Numbered from the stretch's first letter, positions 34,265 to 43,987 are shown. The stretch is 64,000 nt of DNA from Arthrobacter glacialis (GCF_002909445.1 NZ_PPXC01000015.1:1-64000); one strand, 5' to 3'. Program-made: numbers and translations. The notes: generated from the sequence alone by a model not told the origin.

Positions 34265-34771
34265 CTAGAGGGAATCCGCGGGGGAGCGGACGTCCTGCAG
34301 GATTCGGGCAACGGTTTCTTCCAAGGTCTCCTCTGCCGTGATCCGCCGTTCGGTGATGCCGTGGAGCGGATCCCAGCCGTGATACCAGCCGCGCATGGAG
34401 TGTTCATCAAAGTCGGCCTGCTTTTGCGGGCGTGTGGTGTGCCTGTGCAGTGTCTCCTCGAGGGTGAGGTCGTAGGCGTAAAACAGGCTTGGTCCGAGAT
34501 GTCCGGCACCCAGTGCCGCGAATGTCTCACTATAGATGCTTGCGTTAAACACCCCGTCGGCAATAACTGTGCGGCCGTGGCGGAGCGCCAGTGCCGCCGA
34601 TTGCGCAATCAGCTCCACGGAGAGCGGCGAGTAGTTTCCGCGCTCACCCAGGATCGTTCGGCGGAAATAATCCTGCTCGATCCAAACTCCACCCAGATCC
34701 TTTTGCAGCGCACGGGCAACCGTGCTCTTTCCGGAGCCGGAGCTGCCACGCAACACTATAAGAACGGCCAT
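34265..34771 (-). CDS. P-loop kinase / AAA domain, 168 aa
   Basis: A small ATP-binding protein with Walker A GSSGSGKSTVARAL at residues 9-22 (GxxGxGKS/T), and Walker-B-like TVIADGVF. It resembles zeta-toxin/chloramphenicol-phosphotransferase-type kinases but no substrate motif is distinct. Start at 34771 (MAVLIV) follows GGGGAC; a TTG at 34783 is possible. It ends near the ferritin-like gene. No partner antitoxin is seen. Confidence 0.65.
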   Translation of the reverse strand: MAVLIVLRGSSGSGKSTVARALQKDLGGVWIEQDYFRRTILGERGNYSPLSVELIAQSAALALRHGRTVIADGVFNASIYSETFAALGAGHLGPSLFYAYDLTLEETLHRHTTRPQKQADFDEHSMRGWYHGWDPLHGITERRITAEETLEETVARILQDVRSPADSL

Positions 34772-34821
34772 GTCCCCATCCAAGCACTCTTGCTCCCTTT
34801 ACTTGGCAGGGAACTTAAACA

Positions 34822-34862
34822 GCGGGGCCCGGAGGCGCAACGCGTGCGCCTCCGGGCCCCGC
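34822..34862. terminator. Perfect 18-bp GC-rich hairpin after ridA
   Basis: Arms 34822-34839 and 34845-34862 are exact complements with a 5-nt loop. It lies 21 bp after the ridA stop and ends the hydroxyacid-oxidase operon. Confidence 0.75.
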
Positions 34863-34883
34863 AATGTAGCTGTGATTTTGTGG

Positions 34884-35267
34884 CTAGGCCGGAATGACGG
34901 CCACCGCGTCAATCTCCACGAGGAAGTCACCCAGGAACGAGCCCACAGTGGTTCGTGCGGGGTAGGGGGCCTTGACGAATTCCTCGTAGACCGCGTTGAA
35001 CCCGGCAAAGTCCCGGGCTGGCTCCTGCAGGTGGACGGTGGCCTTGACCACGTGGGAGAAATCCAGGCCGCGGGCGGCTAGCACTGCGGCTAGGTTCTCC
35101 ATGGCCGCCCGGGTCTGCTCACCGATGGTCTCGCCCACAGTGTCCTCGGTGACCGGGTGGTGCGGCGTCTGGCCGGCGGTGAAGAGGAAACCGTTGGCGG
35201 CAATGGCCTGGGAATACGGGCCGGCCGGGACAGGTGCCAAGGTGGTGCTGATGTGGGTGCGGAGCAT
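34884..35267 (-). CDS. RidA-family imine/enamine deaminase
   Basis: A 127-aa RidA (YjgF/YER057c/UK114) protein. The conserved residues are the Arg of YPARTTVG and the Glu of VEIDAVAV. The family hydrolyses reactive imines and enamines (2-aminoacrylate and related) to the keto acid and ammonia. AAGGAAAAGAACC precedes the ATG at 35267. It is 104 bp after the ATP-binding protein gene in an operon with a 2-hydroxyacid oxidase and an amino-acid transporter, which suggests detoxification or turnover of an imine made by that pathway. Confidence 0.88.
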   Translation of the reverse strand: MLRTHISTTLAPVPAGPYSQAIAANGFLFTAGQTPHHPVTEDTVGETIGEQTRAAMENLAAVLAARGLDFSHVVKATVHLQEPARDFAGFNAVYEEFVKAPYPARTTVGSFLGDFLVEIDAVAVIPA

Positions 35268-35333
35268 GGTTCTTTTCCTTTTCTTCTGGCTGCCTGATAG
35301 CGGCCAAGGGGATTGTTGCAAAGAGGTGTTTGG

Positions 35334-35373
35334 GTCTTAGTCGGCAGTGGATTGTCTTAGTCGGCAGTGGATT
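35334..35373. repeat. Perfect 20-bp tandem duplication at the 3' end of the ABC ATPase gene
   Basis: GTCTTAGTCGGCAGTGGATT occurs at 35334-35353 and again at 35354-35373. The second copy reaches two bases into the TAA stop (35372-35374). It looks like a recent slippage event in the ridA-ATPase gap. Confidence 0.9.
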
Positions 35374-36136
35374 AGAGGACCTTGGAGAGGAACGCCTTGG
35401 TGCGCTCGTGTTTGGGTGCCACAAGCACTTCCGACGGCGGGCCGCTTTCCACCACCACGCCCATGTCCATGAAAACCACCTGGTCGGCGACCTGCTTGGC
35501 GAAGGCGAGCTCATGGGTGACCACCACCATGGTCATGCCCTCTGCGGCCAGGTCCTTCATGACCTCGAGCACTTCGCCAACGTTCTCGGGGTCAAGGGCG
35601 GAGGTTGGCTCGTCGAACAGCATGAGCTTGGGCTTCATGGCCAGGGCCCGGGCAATGGCAATGCGCTGCTGCTGCCCGCCGGAGAGGTCCTGCGGGTAGG
35701 AGTGCCCGCGGTCGCCCAAGCCAACCCGATCCAACAGGACTTGGGCTTCGGCAATGACTTCCTTCTTGGGCCGGCCCAGCACGTGGACGGGGGCCTCAAT
35801 CACGTTTTCCATGACTGTCATGTGCGGGAAGAGGTTGAAGCGCTGGAACACCATTCCTGCGGTGAGGCGGGACTTGGCAGTCTGGCTTTCCTTCTTTTCG
35901 TACAGGCGTCCGTTGCGTTCGGTGTAGCCCACAAGCTGCTGGTCCACGTACAGGCGTCCGGCGTCGATCTTCTCCAGGTGGTTGATGCAGCGCAGGAACG
36001 TTGTCTTGCCGGAACCGGACGGGCCGATCAGGCAGGTCACCGTGCCCTGTTCGATCGTCAGGTCAATGCCCTTGAGAATTTCAATGGCCGCGAAGTTCTT
36101 GCGCACCCCTTGGGCTTCCACCATTGTTGTGCTCAT
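35372..36136 (-). CDS. Polar amino-acid ABC transporter ATP-binding protein
   Basis: A 254-aa ABC ATPase with Walker [13 protein letters not shown], signature [14 protein letters not shown], Walker [14 protein letters not shown] and the H-loop VVTHELAFA. Closest to the GlnQ group of amino-acid importers. It overlaps the permease gene by 4 bp and lies in an operon with a solute-binding protein and a 2-hydroxyacid oxidase. The exact substrate is not known. Confidence 0.88.
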   Translation of the reverse strand: MSTTMVEAQGVRKNFAAIEILKGIDLTIEQGTVTCLIGPSGSGKTTFLRCINHLEKIDAGRLYVDQQLVGYTERNGRLYEKKESQTAKSRLTAGMVFQRFNLFPHMTVMENVIEAPVHVLGRPKKEVIAEAQVLLDRVGLGDRGHSYPQDLSGGQQQRIAIARALAMKPKLMLFDEPTSALDPENVGEVLEVMKDLAAEGMTMVVVTHELAFAKQVADQVVFMDMGVVVESGPPSEVLVAPKHERTKAFLSKVL

Positions 36137-37074
36137 GATGCTTTCCTTCTCTTGGGCCGGCGAACCAGGCGGGTTGCAGTGTCAAAGCCGCGACCGTAAC
36201 GCCGCTCAAGCTTGTTTTGGAAGAAGCTCAGGACAGTGGTCATGAGCAGGTACCAGATGCTGGCCACAATGAGCAGTGGGATGGTCTGATAGTTGAACGA
36301 GTAGATGATCTGGGCCGAGTACAGCAGGTCGGAGATCGCCAGCACGCTGACAAGGGAAGTCCCCTTGAGCATGGAGATGACCTGATTGCCCGTGGGCGGC
36401 AACACCACACGCATGGCCTGCGGCAGGATGACACGCATCATCAACTTGCTGCGGTTCATGCCCAGCGCCCGGGCGGCATCGTGCTGGCCCTTGTCCACGG
36501 AACTGATGCCGCTGCGGATGATCTCCGCCATGTAGGCGGCTTCATTCAAGGCCAATCCGAGCAGGGCTGCACCCAGCGGGGAGATGAGTACGTTGGCTGA
36601 GCCGATCACTAGGGAGGGTCCGCCGAAGGGCAGTCCCAGCGCAATTACCGGGTATAGGGCCGCAATGTTGTACCAAAAGATCAACTGGACCAGCAGCGGC
36701 GTGCCGCGGAAGAACCAAATGTAGGCCCGGCTGATGGTGTGCAGAATCGGGTTGGTGGACAGGCGCATGATTGCCAAGACCGTCCCCAATGCGATGCCGA
36801 CAGTCATCGAAACAACCGTGAGGACCAGTGTCAGCCCGGCACCTGTCAGGATTTCCGGGGAGAACAGGTACTCGGCCACAACGTCCCAGTGGTAGCGCTC
36901 GTTAGTGGCCACGTCCAAGGCTGCGCTCGCAGCGATGAGAATCAGGACCAGGGCCAAGGCGTTGCGGACAGGATGGCGCAGGGGCACCACCGGGACAGAA
37001 TCACCCGTTGCTGCGAGGGGAACTTGTTGGGACGTGGCTGGTGTTGCTGATTGTTGGTGCTGCATGGTGTTCAC
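36133..37074 (-). CDS. Polar amino-acid ABC transporter permease
   Basis: A 313-aa membrane protein with about six helices. The EAA loop [22 protein letters not shown] is near residues 187-208. The polar N-terminus of 35 residues is longer than usual. It is the only permease in the operon, so it would act as a homodimer. It overlaps the ATPase gene by 4 bp and is 3 bp after the binding-protein gene. Confidence 0.85.
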   Translation of the reverse strand: MNTMQHQQSATPATSQQVPLAATGDSVPVVPLRHPVRNALALVLILIAASAALDVATNERYHWDVVAEYLFSPEILTGAGLTLVLTVVSMTVGIALGTVLAIMRLSTNPILHTISRAYIWFFRGTPLLVQLIFWYNIAALYPVIALGLPFGGPSLVIGSANVLISPLGAALLGLALNEAAYMAEIIRSGISSVDKGQHDAARALGMNRSKLMMRVILPQAMRVVLPPTGNQVISMLKGTSLVSVLAISDLLYSAQIIYSFNYQTIPLLIVASIWYLLMTTVLSFFQNKLERRYGRGFDTATRLVRRPKRRKAS

Positions 37075-37077
37075 CTC

Positions 37078-38001
37078 CTATTGGGCGAAGTTGACGCGGG
37101 GATCGGTGATGGCGCTGCTTTCCAGGCCGTACTTTTTCAAAACCTGTTTGTACGAATCGCTTTTGAGGACCTCCGCCATGGCCGCGGACACGGACGTGAG
37201 AAGGCCGGATTCAATGGGCAGCCCCACCCCGACAGGGGTGAAGTCATACTGGGAGGAAATTTCAATGTCCGGATTGGCCTTGGCAGCGAAATTCAGGATG
37301 GGCGAGTCGGCCAGCACGGCGTCCAGGCGGCCGCTGGTCAGCCCGGAGATGGCCTGGCGGGTGTCCTGGAATTCGCTGGTCTGGATCGGCGCCTTGCCCT
37401 CCGCCTGGCATTTCTCGTCGGCGGCCGGCACATTTGCTGTGAGCTGGTAGGAGCCGATCAACAGGCCCACCTTCTTCCCACACAGGGCTGCCTCCTCCGT
37501 GATGCCTTGAGGATTGCCCGTGCCCACGGCAATGGAGTTGCCCATCTGCAGATAATCCACAAAGTCCAGAACCTTCATCCGATTTTCGGTGGGTGTCATG
37601 GAGGACACCGTCATGTTGTACCGGCCGGCGGCCATGCCCGGAATGATGGAGTCAAAGTTGGCGACCTTGATGTCAACCTTCACCCCCAGGGCCTGGCCAA
37701 TCAGCCGGGCGACATCCGGATTAGTCCCTGTCATCTCCCTGGTGCCCTCGCGGTAAAACTGGGTGGGCGGTTCGTTCGTGGGGATGGCCACAGTTAGTAC
37801 CTTGGAAGCCTTGATGGCGTCCGGCAGTTGCGCCGCTGCAGCCTGGTTGACGGCCATGGCGGGGATCCCGGCGCCGAGCTCGGCAACGCCGTCGGACGCC
37901 GTCGAACTTGCACACGCCGCCAGTGAGAACATCAGCGCTGCCGAGACGGCGACGGCGGCAGCAGCGCGGACACGCCTGCGGGCGGCGGACGGGGCACTCA
38001 T
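37078..38001 (-). CDS. ABC transporter substrate-binding lipoprotein
   Basis: A 307-aa family 3 solute-binding protein. Arg-rich start, hydrophobic segment and lipobox SLAACASS (Cys near 30). The motif FDSIIPGMAAGRYNMTVSSMTPTENRM (about 117-143) is the hallmark of amino-acid-binding proteins. Its start overlaps the stop of the FMN oxidase gene by 1 bp (TGATG). The ligand may be a 2-hydroxy- or amino-acid derivative, judging by neighbours. Confidence 0.85.
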   Translation of the reverse strand: MSAPSAARRRVRAAAAVAVSAALMFSLAACASSTASDGVAELGAGIPAMAVNQAAAAQLPDAIKASKVLTVAIPTNEPPTQFYREGTREMTGTNPDVARLIGQALGVKVDIKVANFDSIIPGMAAGRYNMTVSSMTPTENRMKVLDFVDYLQMGNSIAVGTGNPQGITEEAALCGKKVGLLIGSYQLTANVPAADEKCQAEGKAPIQTSEFQDTRQAISGLTSGRLDAVLADSPILNFAAKANPDIEISSQYDFTPVGVGLPIESGLLTSVSAAMAEVLKSDSYKQVLKKYGLESSAITDPRVNFAQ

Positions 38002-39299
38002 CAGGGAGTTCCCAACTCTGCCAGCGACCGCTGCGAATCAAGGTCTGATGCGGCAGCGACGCGGACAAATGTTTCGCTGTGGTGGCGGATAAGCTCGCGG
38101 CCGCCTTCCTTCAGTTCGGCGATGGTGGTGACACCCAGCAGGGCCATGGTGCGGCACATTTCGGCCTTGAAGAGTTTGAGCACGTGGCTCACGCCAGCTT
38201 CACCGGCAGCGGCGAGGCCGTACAGGTAGGGGCGGCCAATGGCGCAGACATCGGCGCCCAGGGCCAGTGCCTTGATGACGTCGGAGCCGCGGCGGATGCC
38301 ACCGTCCACAATGATTTCCATGCGACCGGCCGTGGCCTCACCCATCTCCGGGAGTACATCCATGGGGGAGACCATGTGGTCCAGCTGGCGGCCGCCATGG
38401 TTGCTGACCTGGATGGCGTCGAATCCCATGCTGGCCGCAATGGCGGCATCCTTCGGGTTCACGCAGCCCTTCAGGATGATGGGGCCGTTCCAGCGGGTGC
38501 GGATGTCTTCAAGATCGCTCCAGTCGGTGGGCTCGTAGGAGCCGGCCAGCAGGGTGCGCCACATGTCAGGAGTGCTGGAGAGGGGTCCCTGCGGGATCTC
38601 GGCGTCGAGGTTGGGGAAGGCGATGGCGTCGCTGGCCAGGAAGCCCAGTGCCCAGCGGGGGCGCAACGCACCCTCGAACACCGTCTTGGGCTTGATGGAC
38701 GGCGGAGCCGTGAAGCCATTGTGGTAGTCGCGTTCACGGTGCCCTACGTCGCGGCAGTCGAGGTTGACAATGAGGGCCTCGTAGCCGGCATTGGAAACAC
38801 GGTCCAGAACAGCCTGCAGCATGACTTTGTCGTTGGTGGGTTCAAGGTTGAACCAGCGACGCAGGCCGGGGGTTGCCTCGGCCACGTGTTCCATGGGCGT
38901 GGTGCTCAGATGGGCCAGTCCGTAGGGGACGCCCGCGGCCAGTGCGGCACGGGCTGCGGCGATCTCGCCCTGCGGGTGAAACAGCCGGGTGCCGCCGGTG
39001 GGGGAGAGCATCAGGGGCATGGCCGACGGGCCGCCGAGGATGGTGGTGGCCAGGCTCAGGTTTTCCACCGAGCCCCACTTGGGCATGAAGGACCAGTCGT
39101 TGAAGGAGGCGATGTTCCGACGCATGGATGCCTCATCTTCGCCGCCGCCTTCAATGTAGTCAAAGATGCTCTTGGGCAGGGCCTTCGCTGCCATTTTCTG
39201 CATGTCGCCAATGCTGTAGCAGCGGCGGTCCAAGCGTTCGGCCGTGGATCGTGCCGGGCCCTGAATCGATGCCAGTGCCCTGATGTCCTTGAATTTCAT
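38001..39299 (-). CDS. FMN-dependent alpha-hydroxy-acid oxidizing protein
   Basis: A 432-aa protein of the (S)-2-hydroxyacid oxidase/lactate monooxygenase family, TIM barrel binding FMN. Typical motifs: FDYIEGGGEDE near residue 45, LSPTGGTRLFHPQGE (about 99-113), VSNHGGRQLDH (about 297-307, catalytic His) and DGGIRRGSDVIKALALGADVCAIGRPYLYGLA (substrate Arg and FMN-phosphate site). It would oxidise an S-2-hydroxyacid to the keto acid, producing H2O2 or reduced carrier. First gene of the operon that includes an amino-acid importer and RidA; divergent from PucR. Confidence 0.88.
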   Translation of the reverse strand: MKFKDIRALASIQGPARSTAERLDRRCYSIGDMQKMAAKALPKSIFDYIEGGGEDEASMRRNIASFNDWSFMPKWGSVENLSLATTILGGPSAMPLMLSPTGGTRLFHPQGEIAAARAALAAGVPYGLAHLSTTPMEHVAEATPGLRRWFNLEPTNDKVMLQAVLDRVSNAGYEALIVNLDCRDVGHRERDYHNGFTAPPSIKPKTVFEGALRPRWALGFLASDAIAFPNLDAEIPQGPLSSTPDMWRTLLAGSYEPTDWSDLEDIRTRWNGPIILKGCVNPKDAAIAASMGFDAIQVSNHGGRQLDHMVSPMDVLPEMGEATAGRMEIIVDGGIRRGSDVIKALALGADVCAIGRPYLYGLAAAGEAGVSHVLKLFKAEMCRTMALLGVTTIAELKEGGRELIRHHSETFVRVAAASDLDSQRSLAELGTP

Positions 39300-39371
39300 G
39301 TGGTGACCTCTAACTCCTGGTGGGAAAAACTATTTACTCCCCCTGCATCAATGGTGACGTGGATCTCATCG

Positions 39372-39388
39372 GAACTACATGTGAGTTC
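39372..39388. promoter_or_regulatory. Inverted repeat GAACT-N7-AGTTC upstream of PucR gene
   Basis: GAACT (39372-39376) and AGTTC (39384-39388) flank ACATGTG. It lies in the 130-bp gap between the divergent oxidase operon and pucR-like gene, where a regulator would be expected to bind. Only five base pairs per arm, so weak evidence. Confidence 0.35.
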
Positions 39389-39429
39389 TTACAAAAATCC
39401 TCTAATCCACTTGTGATAACGTCCAGGTC

Positions 39430-41076
39430 ATGGTGCGTGGAATGAAAGACTCCGTGGATGGCCGCGGACAGGGAGATGCTGTACGCCTTGCCGATTGCAT
39501 TGCGCTGATGCAGGCGGACCTGGTGCACGCAGGTCCTGACGCGCACAAACTCATGCACCGCGTTTCCGACATACTGATGTTTGACCCCATGGACGAATGG
39601 GTTCCGGTGGGGGACCGCATCATTTTGGCTGTTGGGCTCAGGTGCGAATCCGCTGATTTTGACCAACTGTTGGAACGGGCATCGGCCGGGAATGCTGCGG
39701 CAGTCATCGTCAAGGCGTACGGGGCGCCCATGGAACGGCTGCGTGCGGCGGCCGGCCGCCACGGCGTGGCACTGCTGGTTGCCCCCGATTCCATTGACTG
39801 GACACGGCTGGTCACGCTTGCCCGAGCATCAGTGGTTGGTGCGGCGGCAGACTTTGTCTCCGGCATCCGCCTGGGCGACCTGTACGCGTTCGCCAACGCC
39901 GCGGCATCCATCACCAACGGGGCTGTGAGCATAGTGGATCCGCTGGGCCGGGTGCTGGGCTATTCCACGCTGCCCGGCCAGCCCATTGACGAGCTCCGCC
40001 GCGTCACAACACTGTCGCTGGAGGAAATTCAGGCGCCGGCCTTCGACACTGATTTCAAGGCCGTCTATGACTCGCCCGTGGCGGTGCACATCCCGGCCAC
40101 GCAGGAGGAAATGGCTAGGCTGGCGCTCGCCGTCAGGGCTGGGGATGAGCTCCTTGGCTCCATCTGGATCATCGATCCCGGTGAAGAACGGCGCGAAGCG
40201 GCGCTTTCGGCATTGGACAAGATGGCGCCCCTGGCCGGCCTGCACCTGCTGCATGCGCGCTCCGCCTTCGATGTTGGCGAGCGCAGGAACGGTGACCTGA
40301 TCCGCACGCTCATGGGCGACCCCGACCATGCTTCCTTTGCTGCTGCCCAGCTGGGCCTGGACGCGACGAAAGGTTTGGCGGTGGCGGCCTTTTCCATTGT
40401 CCGCCCGCAAACCGGGAGCCTGGAGGCAATCCAAGAGATCCAGAAGCTGCTGTATCTGGTCACCACGGTGTGCAATGTTCAGTTCAAAAGCAGCCACAGT
40501 GCGCTGATTGATTCGGTGGTCTATGCGCTCCTGCCATGCGAGGGCAACGACCCCAGGGCTGCGCATCGGCGGGTGGTTGCGGAAATCGGGTCATACGCCC
40601 AAACAATCAGCCGGTTCCCGCTCATTGCTGCTGTGGGTGAGGTTGCCTTGGCCGTGGAAGACCTGCCCCGTTCCAGGGGTGAAGCGCTGGAAACCCTCGA
40701 GTTCCTGCTCCGTGGACGGGCCGCGGCGGGCGAGGCCGGCGGATCCGCCGTGGCCCTGTACGAGGACTACAGGGTTCCCTTGAACCTGGTGAAGATTGGG
40801 GCGTTCATTGAGGAGCAAGGCATGGCACAGCAGGACGACATTGCCATGATCCAGGGCCGTGACGCCGAGCAGCAAAGTGAGTACCTGCAAACATTGCGCG
40901 CCTACTTCCAGTGCAACGGCAGCATTTCCGACATGGCCGCGCACCTCCATGTCCACAACAACACCGTCCGATACCGGCTGACGCGCCTGGAGAAGGATTT
41001 CGGCATTGACTTCGACGATCCGCAAAAACGCCTGTGGCTGTGGCTGCGCCTGGCCGCCATGGACCTCACTGCCTAG
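39430..41076 (+). CDS. PucR-family transcriptional regulator
   Basis: A 548-aa regulator. The middle (about 150-270) resembles a GAF/CodY-like ligand-sensing part, and the C-terminal 60 residues are a PucR-type helix-turn-helix: GSISDMAAHLHVHNNTVRYRLTRLEKDFGIDFDD. PucR-type regulators commonly activate divergent catabolic operons. It is opposite the oxidase-transporter-RidA operon and probably controls it. The start at 39430 (or 39442) is not supported by a clear RBS. Confidence 0.82.
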   Translation: MVRGMKDSVDGRGQGDAVRLADCIALMQADLVHAGPDAHKLMHRVSDILMFDPMDEWVPVGDRIILAVGLRCESADFDQLLERASAGNAAAVIVKAYGAPMERLRAAAGRHGVALLVAPDSIDWTRLVTLARASVVGAAADFVSGIRLGDLYAFANAAASITNGAVSIVDPLGRVLGYSTLPGQPIDELRRVTTLSLEEIQAPAFDTDFKAVYDSPVAVHIPATQEEMARLALAVRAGDELLGSIWIIDPGEERREAALSALDKMAPLAGLHLLHARSAFDVGERRNGDLIRTLMGDPDHASFAAAQLGLDATKGLAVAAFSIVRPQTGSLEAIQEIQKLLYLVTTVCNVQFKSSHSALIDSVVYALLPCEGNDPRAAHRRVVAEIGSYAQTISRFPLIAAVGEVALAVEDLPRSRGEALETLEFLLRGRAAAGEAGGSAVALYEDYRVPLNLVKIGAFIEEQGMAQQDDIAMIQGRDAEQQSEYLQTLRAYFQCNGSISDMAAHLHVHNNTVRYRLTRLEKDFGIDFDDPQKRLWLWLRLAAMDLTA

Positions 41077-41241
41077 CGCCCGCTGGTCTCACGGGCCGCC
41101 CATTTCGCCACTGCTGACCGTGGCCGCGAGATGCTTGGCTGCAGGCGGCGTTCTGCGGCCAAGGTCAGCAGTCGATGCCAGCCACCGCCACCACAAGACG
41201 CTCCGCGAATTTCGGGGCCCTGCGGGAAGTACGCTTATCCG

Positions 41242-42654
41242 GTGGGAATGAGACTTGCAACACCGGCCGGCAGTAGTTCCTTTAGCCGCGCCCTTGCGCT
41301 TCTGGTTGCCGGAACCTATTTCATGGAAATCCTGGACGGCACCATCATCTCCACTGCTGCTCCAGCCATCGCCGCGGATCTGCACGTGCGGGCGGTGGAC
41401 ATTAACTTGGCCATGACGGCCTACCTGATCACGCTGGCGGTGGGCATCCCCATCAGTGGTTGGCTGGCCGAACGCTTTGGTGCACGGCGGGTGTTCACGG
41501 CCGCGATTGCCGTTTTTACCATCGCGTCGCTGTTGTGTGCGCTCAGCCCCAACCTTGCTTTTCTCTGCGTGGCCCGCATGCTGCAGGGCCTGGGCGGGGC
41601 CATGATGGTTCCCGTGGGCCGGCTGGTGGTCCTGCGTGATGCTGACAGGAAAGAGTTTCTGGAGGCCATCGCCTACCTGACCTGGCCGGCACTCATAGCC
41701 CCCGTGCTGGCCCCGGTGGTGGGTGGACTGTTGGTCAGCTATGCGAGTTGGCACTGGATCTTCCTCATCAATGTCCCCCTGGGTATTGTTGCGTTCATTG
41801 TCGCCACCCGCGTGGTCCCGGATATCCGCGCGCGGAAGGTGCCCCCGCCCGACTGGGTCGGGTTTGGGCTTTGCGGCGTTGCCTTGGCCGCCTTGGTGAT
41901 TGGCATGGAACTTATCGGTTCGGCACCCACGCCGTGGGCCGCCGTCGTACTCTGCCTGTTGGCGTCCTTGGCTGGCGTGGCGGGGGCGCTGTGGTGGTTC
42001 AGGCGGGCCCTGCACCCGCTGCTGGATCTGCGCGCGTTGCGCATCCACACGTTCCGGGTGGGCAACGGCGGAGGGGCCCTGTACCGGATGGTCATCAACG
42101 CCGTGCCGTTCCTATTGCCGTTGATGTTCATGCTCGGATTTGGCTGGACTGCTTTTGAGGCGGGCCTGATGACCATGGCGGTGTTTGCCTGCAATGTGCT
42201 CATCAAGCCAGCCACCTCGCCGTTGATCCGGCGTTTTGGTTTCCGCAACGTGCTGCTGCTGAGCAACATTGGTGGCGCGTTGGTGTTGGTGGCCTGTGCC
42301 CTGATGAATCCGGAGACCCCGCTGGCCGTGATTGCCGTGGTGCTGTTCGCCAGTGGCGTGCTGCGTTCCATCGGGTTCAGCGCATACAACACCTTGCAGT
42401 TTGTGGACGTGCCTAAGGCTGGCATGGTGGACGCCAACACCCTATCCTCCACAATTGCCCAGATCGCCACCGGCCTGGGCATTGCCGTGGGGGCACTGTT
42501 ACTGCGCGGTGCCCAGTCCCTGCTGGCCTCGGACCTGCCAGCCGTGGCCAGCTACCAGGTGACGTTCGCGGCGCTCGCGGTCATCATGCTGGTCCCGGTG
42601 GTGGAGGCCCTGTTCATGCACCGGGCCGCGGGTGATCTGGTGCGTGCGAGGTAG
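41242..42654 (+). CDS. MFS transporter, DHA2-type drug exporter
   Basis: A 470-aa membrane protein with about 14 helices, typical of the DHA2 (EmrB/QacA) group: GTYFMEILDGTIISTAAPAIA near the start (motif D1) and GWLAERFGARRVF (motif A). The GTG at 41242 is 6 nt after TACGCT (41230-41235), matching the leaderless pattern of the PHP and RNB genes; an ATG two codons later is possible. Its 3' end overlaps the next, opposite MFS gene by 41 bp. Confidence 0.85.
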   Translation: MGMRLATPAGSSSFSRALALLVAGTYFMEILDGTIISTAAPAIAADLHVRAVDINLAMTAYLITLAVGIPISGWLAERFGARRVFTAAIAVFTIASLLCALSPNLAFLCVARMLQGLGGAMMVPVGRLVVLRDADRKEFLEAIAYLTWPALIAPVLAPVVGGLLVSYASWHWIFLINVPLGIVAFIVATRVVPDIRARKVPPPDWVGFGLCGVALAALVIGMELIGSAPTPWAAVVLCLLASLAGVAGALWWFRRALHPLLDLRALRIHTFRVGNGGGALYRMVINAVPFLLPLMFMLGFGWTAFEAGLMTMAVFACNVLIKPATSPLIRRFGFRNVLLLSNIGGALVLVACALMNPETPLAVIAVVLFASGVLRSIGFSAYNTLQFVDVPKAGMVDANTLSSTIAQIATGLGIAVGALLLRGAQSLLASDLPAVASYQVTFAALAVIMLVPVVEALFMHRAAGDLVRAR

Positions 42655-43882
42655 CTGCCGGAAGAAGTGCCACGGCAAGCCCGGCGGCCAGGGCGGCCAG
42701 GACCCCCAGCGCTCCGGCCATGACGCCCCAGCCAAACCGTTGGAACACCAGGCCTGCACTCCAGCCAATGAGGCTGGAACCAGCGTAGTAGCTGAGGTTG
42801 TACAGTGAGGCGGCCTGGGCCCGGCCCGACGTGGCCAACGAGCCCGTCCAGCCCGAGGCGATGCTGTGGGCGCCGAAGAATCCAGCGGTGAACAGTATCA
42901 GGCCCGCCAGAATCGCGGTCACCGGTGCGGCCAGCGTCATCGCCAGGCCAGCAACCATGGCGCCGGTGGATGCCAACAGTACGTTCCGCCTGCCCCAGCG
43001 GTTGGCTATACCCGCCACCAGCCGTGAGGTCACGGTGCCCGCCAGATAGGCCAGAAAAAGCAGTGCCACTGCTGACGCCGGAAAAAGGTATGGCGGCGCC
43101 TCCAGCCGGAAACCGAGAAAGTTGTAGACACTGACAAAGGCGCCCATCAACAGGAATGCCTGGGCGTACAACGCCAGCAGCTGGGCGTTGCGCAGCGGCG
43201 GAAGCAGTTTGCCAAGGACCGCCCCGAAGCCATCCGTGCGCGCCGGCACAAAACCCCGTGGGCGCGGGGCCAGCAGGAGGAAGCCCGCGGCCGCGGCGGC
43301 GGCGCAAAGGGACACGGCCAGGGTTCCCATGCGCCACCCCGCCATGTCCGCCACAGGCCCGGCAAGCAGCCGCCCGAATAGCCCGCCCAGCGTGGTGCCG
43401 GCCACGTAGGCGCCCGCAGCTGCGCTGGCGTGGCGTGGGCTGACCTCCTCCGTGAGGTAGGCGATGGCCAATGCCGGGATGCCGCCCAGCGCAGCCCCTT
43501 CCAGAGCCCGCAGGACCAGCAGACCCTCAAAGCTGGGCGCCAGGGGCACCAGTAGGCCCAAGATAGTTGCCAAGATGACGGCCAGTCCCATGATCCGCAC
43601 CCGCCCCCAGCGGTCTGCTGCAAATGACCAGGGCAATACGGCGACGGCCAGCCCAACAGTGGCGACGGAAACCGTCAGTGAGGCCTGGGCGGCCGTCACC
43701 TGCAGATCGCGCGAGACCATTGGCAGTAACCCCTGAAGGGAGTAAAGCTGGGCAAATGTAGCTACCCCGGCGCAGGCCAGGGCGGCCAGCACCCTGCGGT
43801 ACCCGGCACTGCCCTGCCGGTGGCCTGCCCATGGTGACGCGGCTTCTGGGCTTTGGCAATCCAAGCGGTTGGTGTCAATCAC
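42614..43882 (-). CDS. MFS transporter (YnfM-like)
   Basis: A 422-aa MFS protein with twelve helices. Motif A is PWSFAADRWGRVRIMG (about 85-100), and YSLQGLLPMVSRDLQVTAAQASLTVSVATVGLA is the first-loop region seen in inner-membrane YnfM-type exporters. It is divergent from a LysR regulator, the same arrangement as ynfL-ynfM in E. coli. The substrate is not known. It overlaps tail-to-tail with the MFS gene at 41242. Confidence 0.82.
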   Translation of the reverse strand: MIDTNRLDCQSPEAASPWAGHRQGSAGYRRVLAALACAGVATFAQLYSLQGLLPMVSRDLQVTAAQASLTVSVATVGLAVAVLPWSFAADRWGRVRIMGLAVILATILGLLVPLAPSFEGLLVLRALEGAALGGIPALAIAYLTEEVSPRHASAAAGAYVAGTTLGGLFGRLLAGPVADMAGWRMGTLAVSLCAAAAAAGFLLLAPRPRGFVPARTDGFGAVLGKLLPPLRNAQLLALYAQAFLLMGAFVSVYNFLGFRLEAPPYLFPASAVALLFLAYLAGTVTSRLVAGIANRWGRRNVLLASTGAMVAGLAMTLAAPVTAILAGLILFTAGFFGAHSIASGWTGSLATSGRAQAASLYNLSYYAGSSLIGWSAGLVFQRFGWGVMAGALGVLAALAAGLAVALLPAATSHAPDHPRPGA

Positions 43883-43987
43883 AAGATCAACCGTAGGACG
43901 AGGAAATCAATGCGTCTAATGCATGAATATGCCTTCAATAATCCAAATATGGATGACTAAGTGGCTGTATCCGTGGTTCCATGAATC

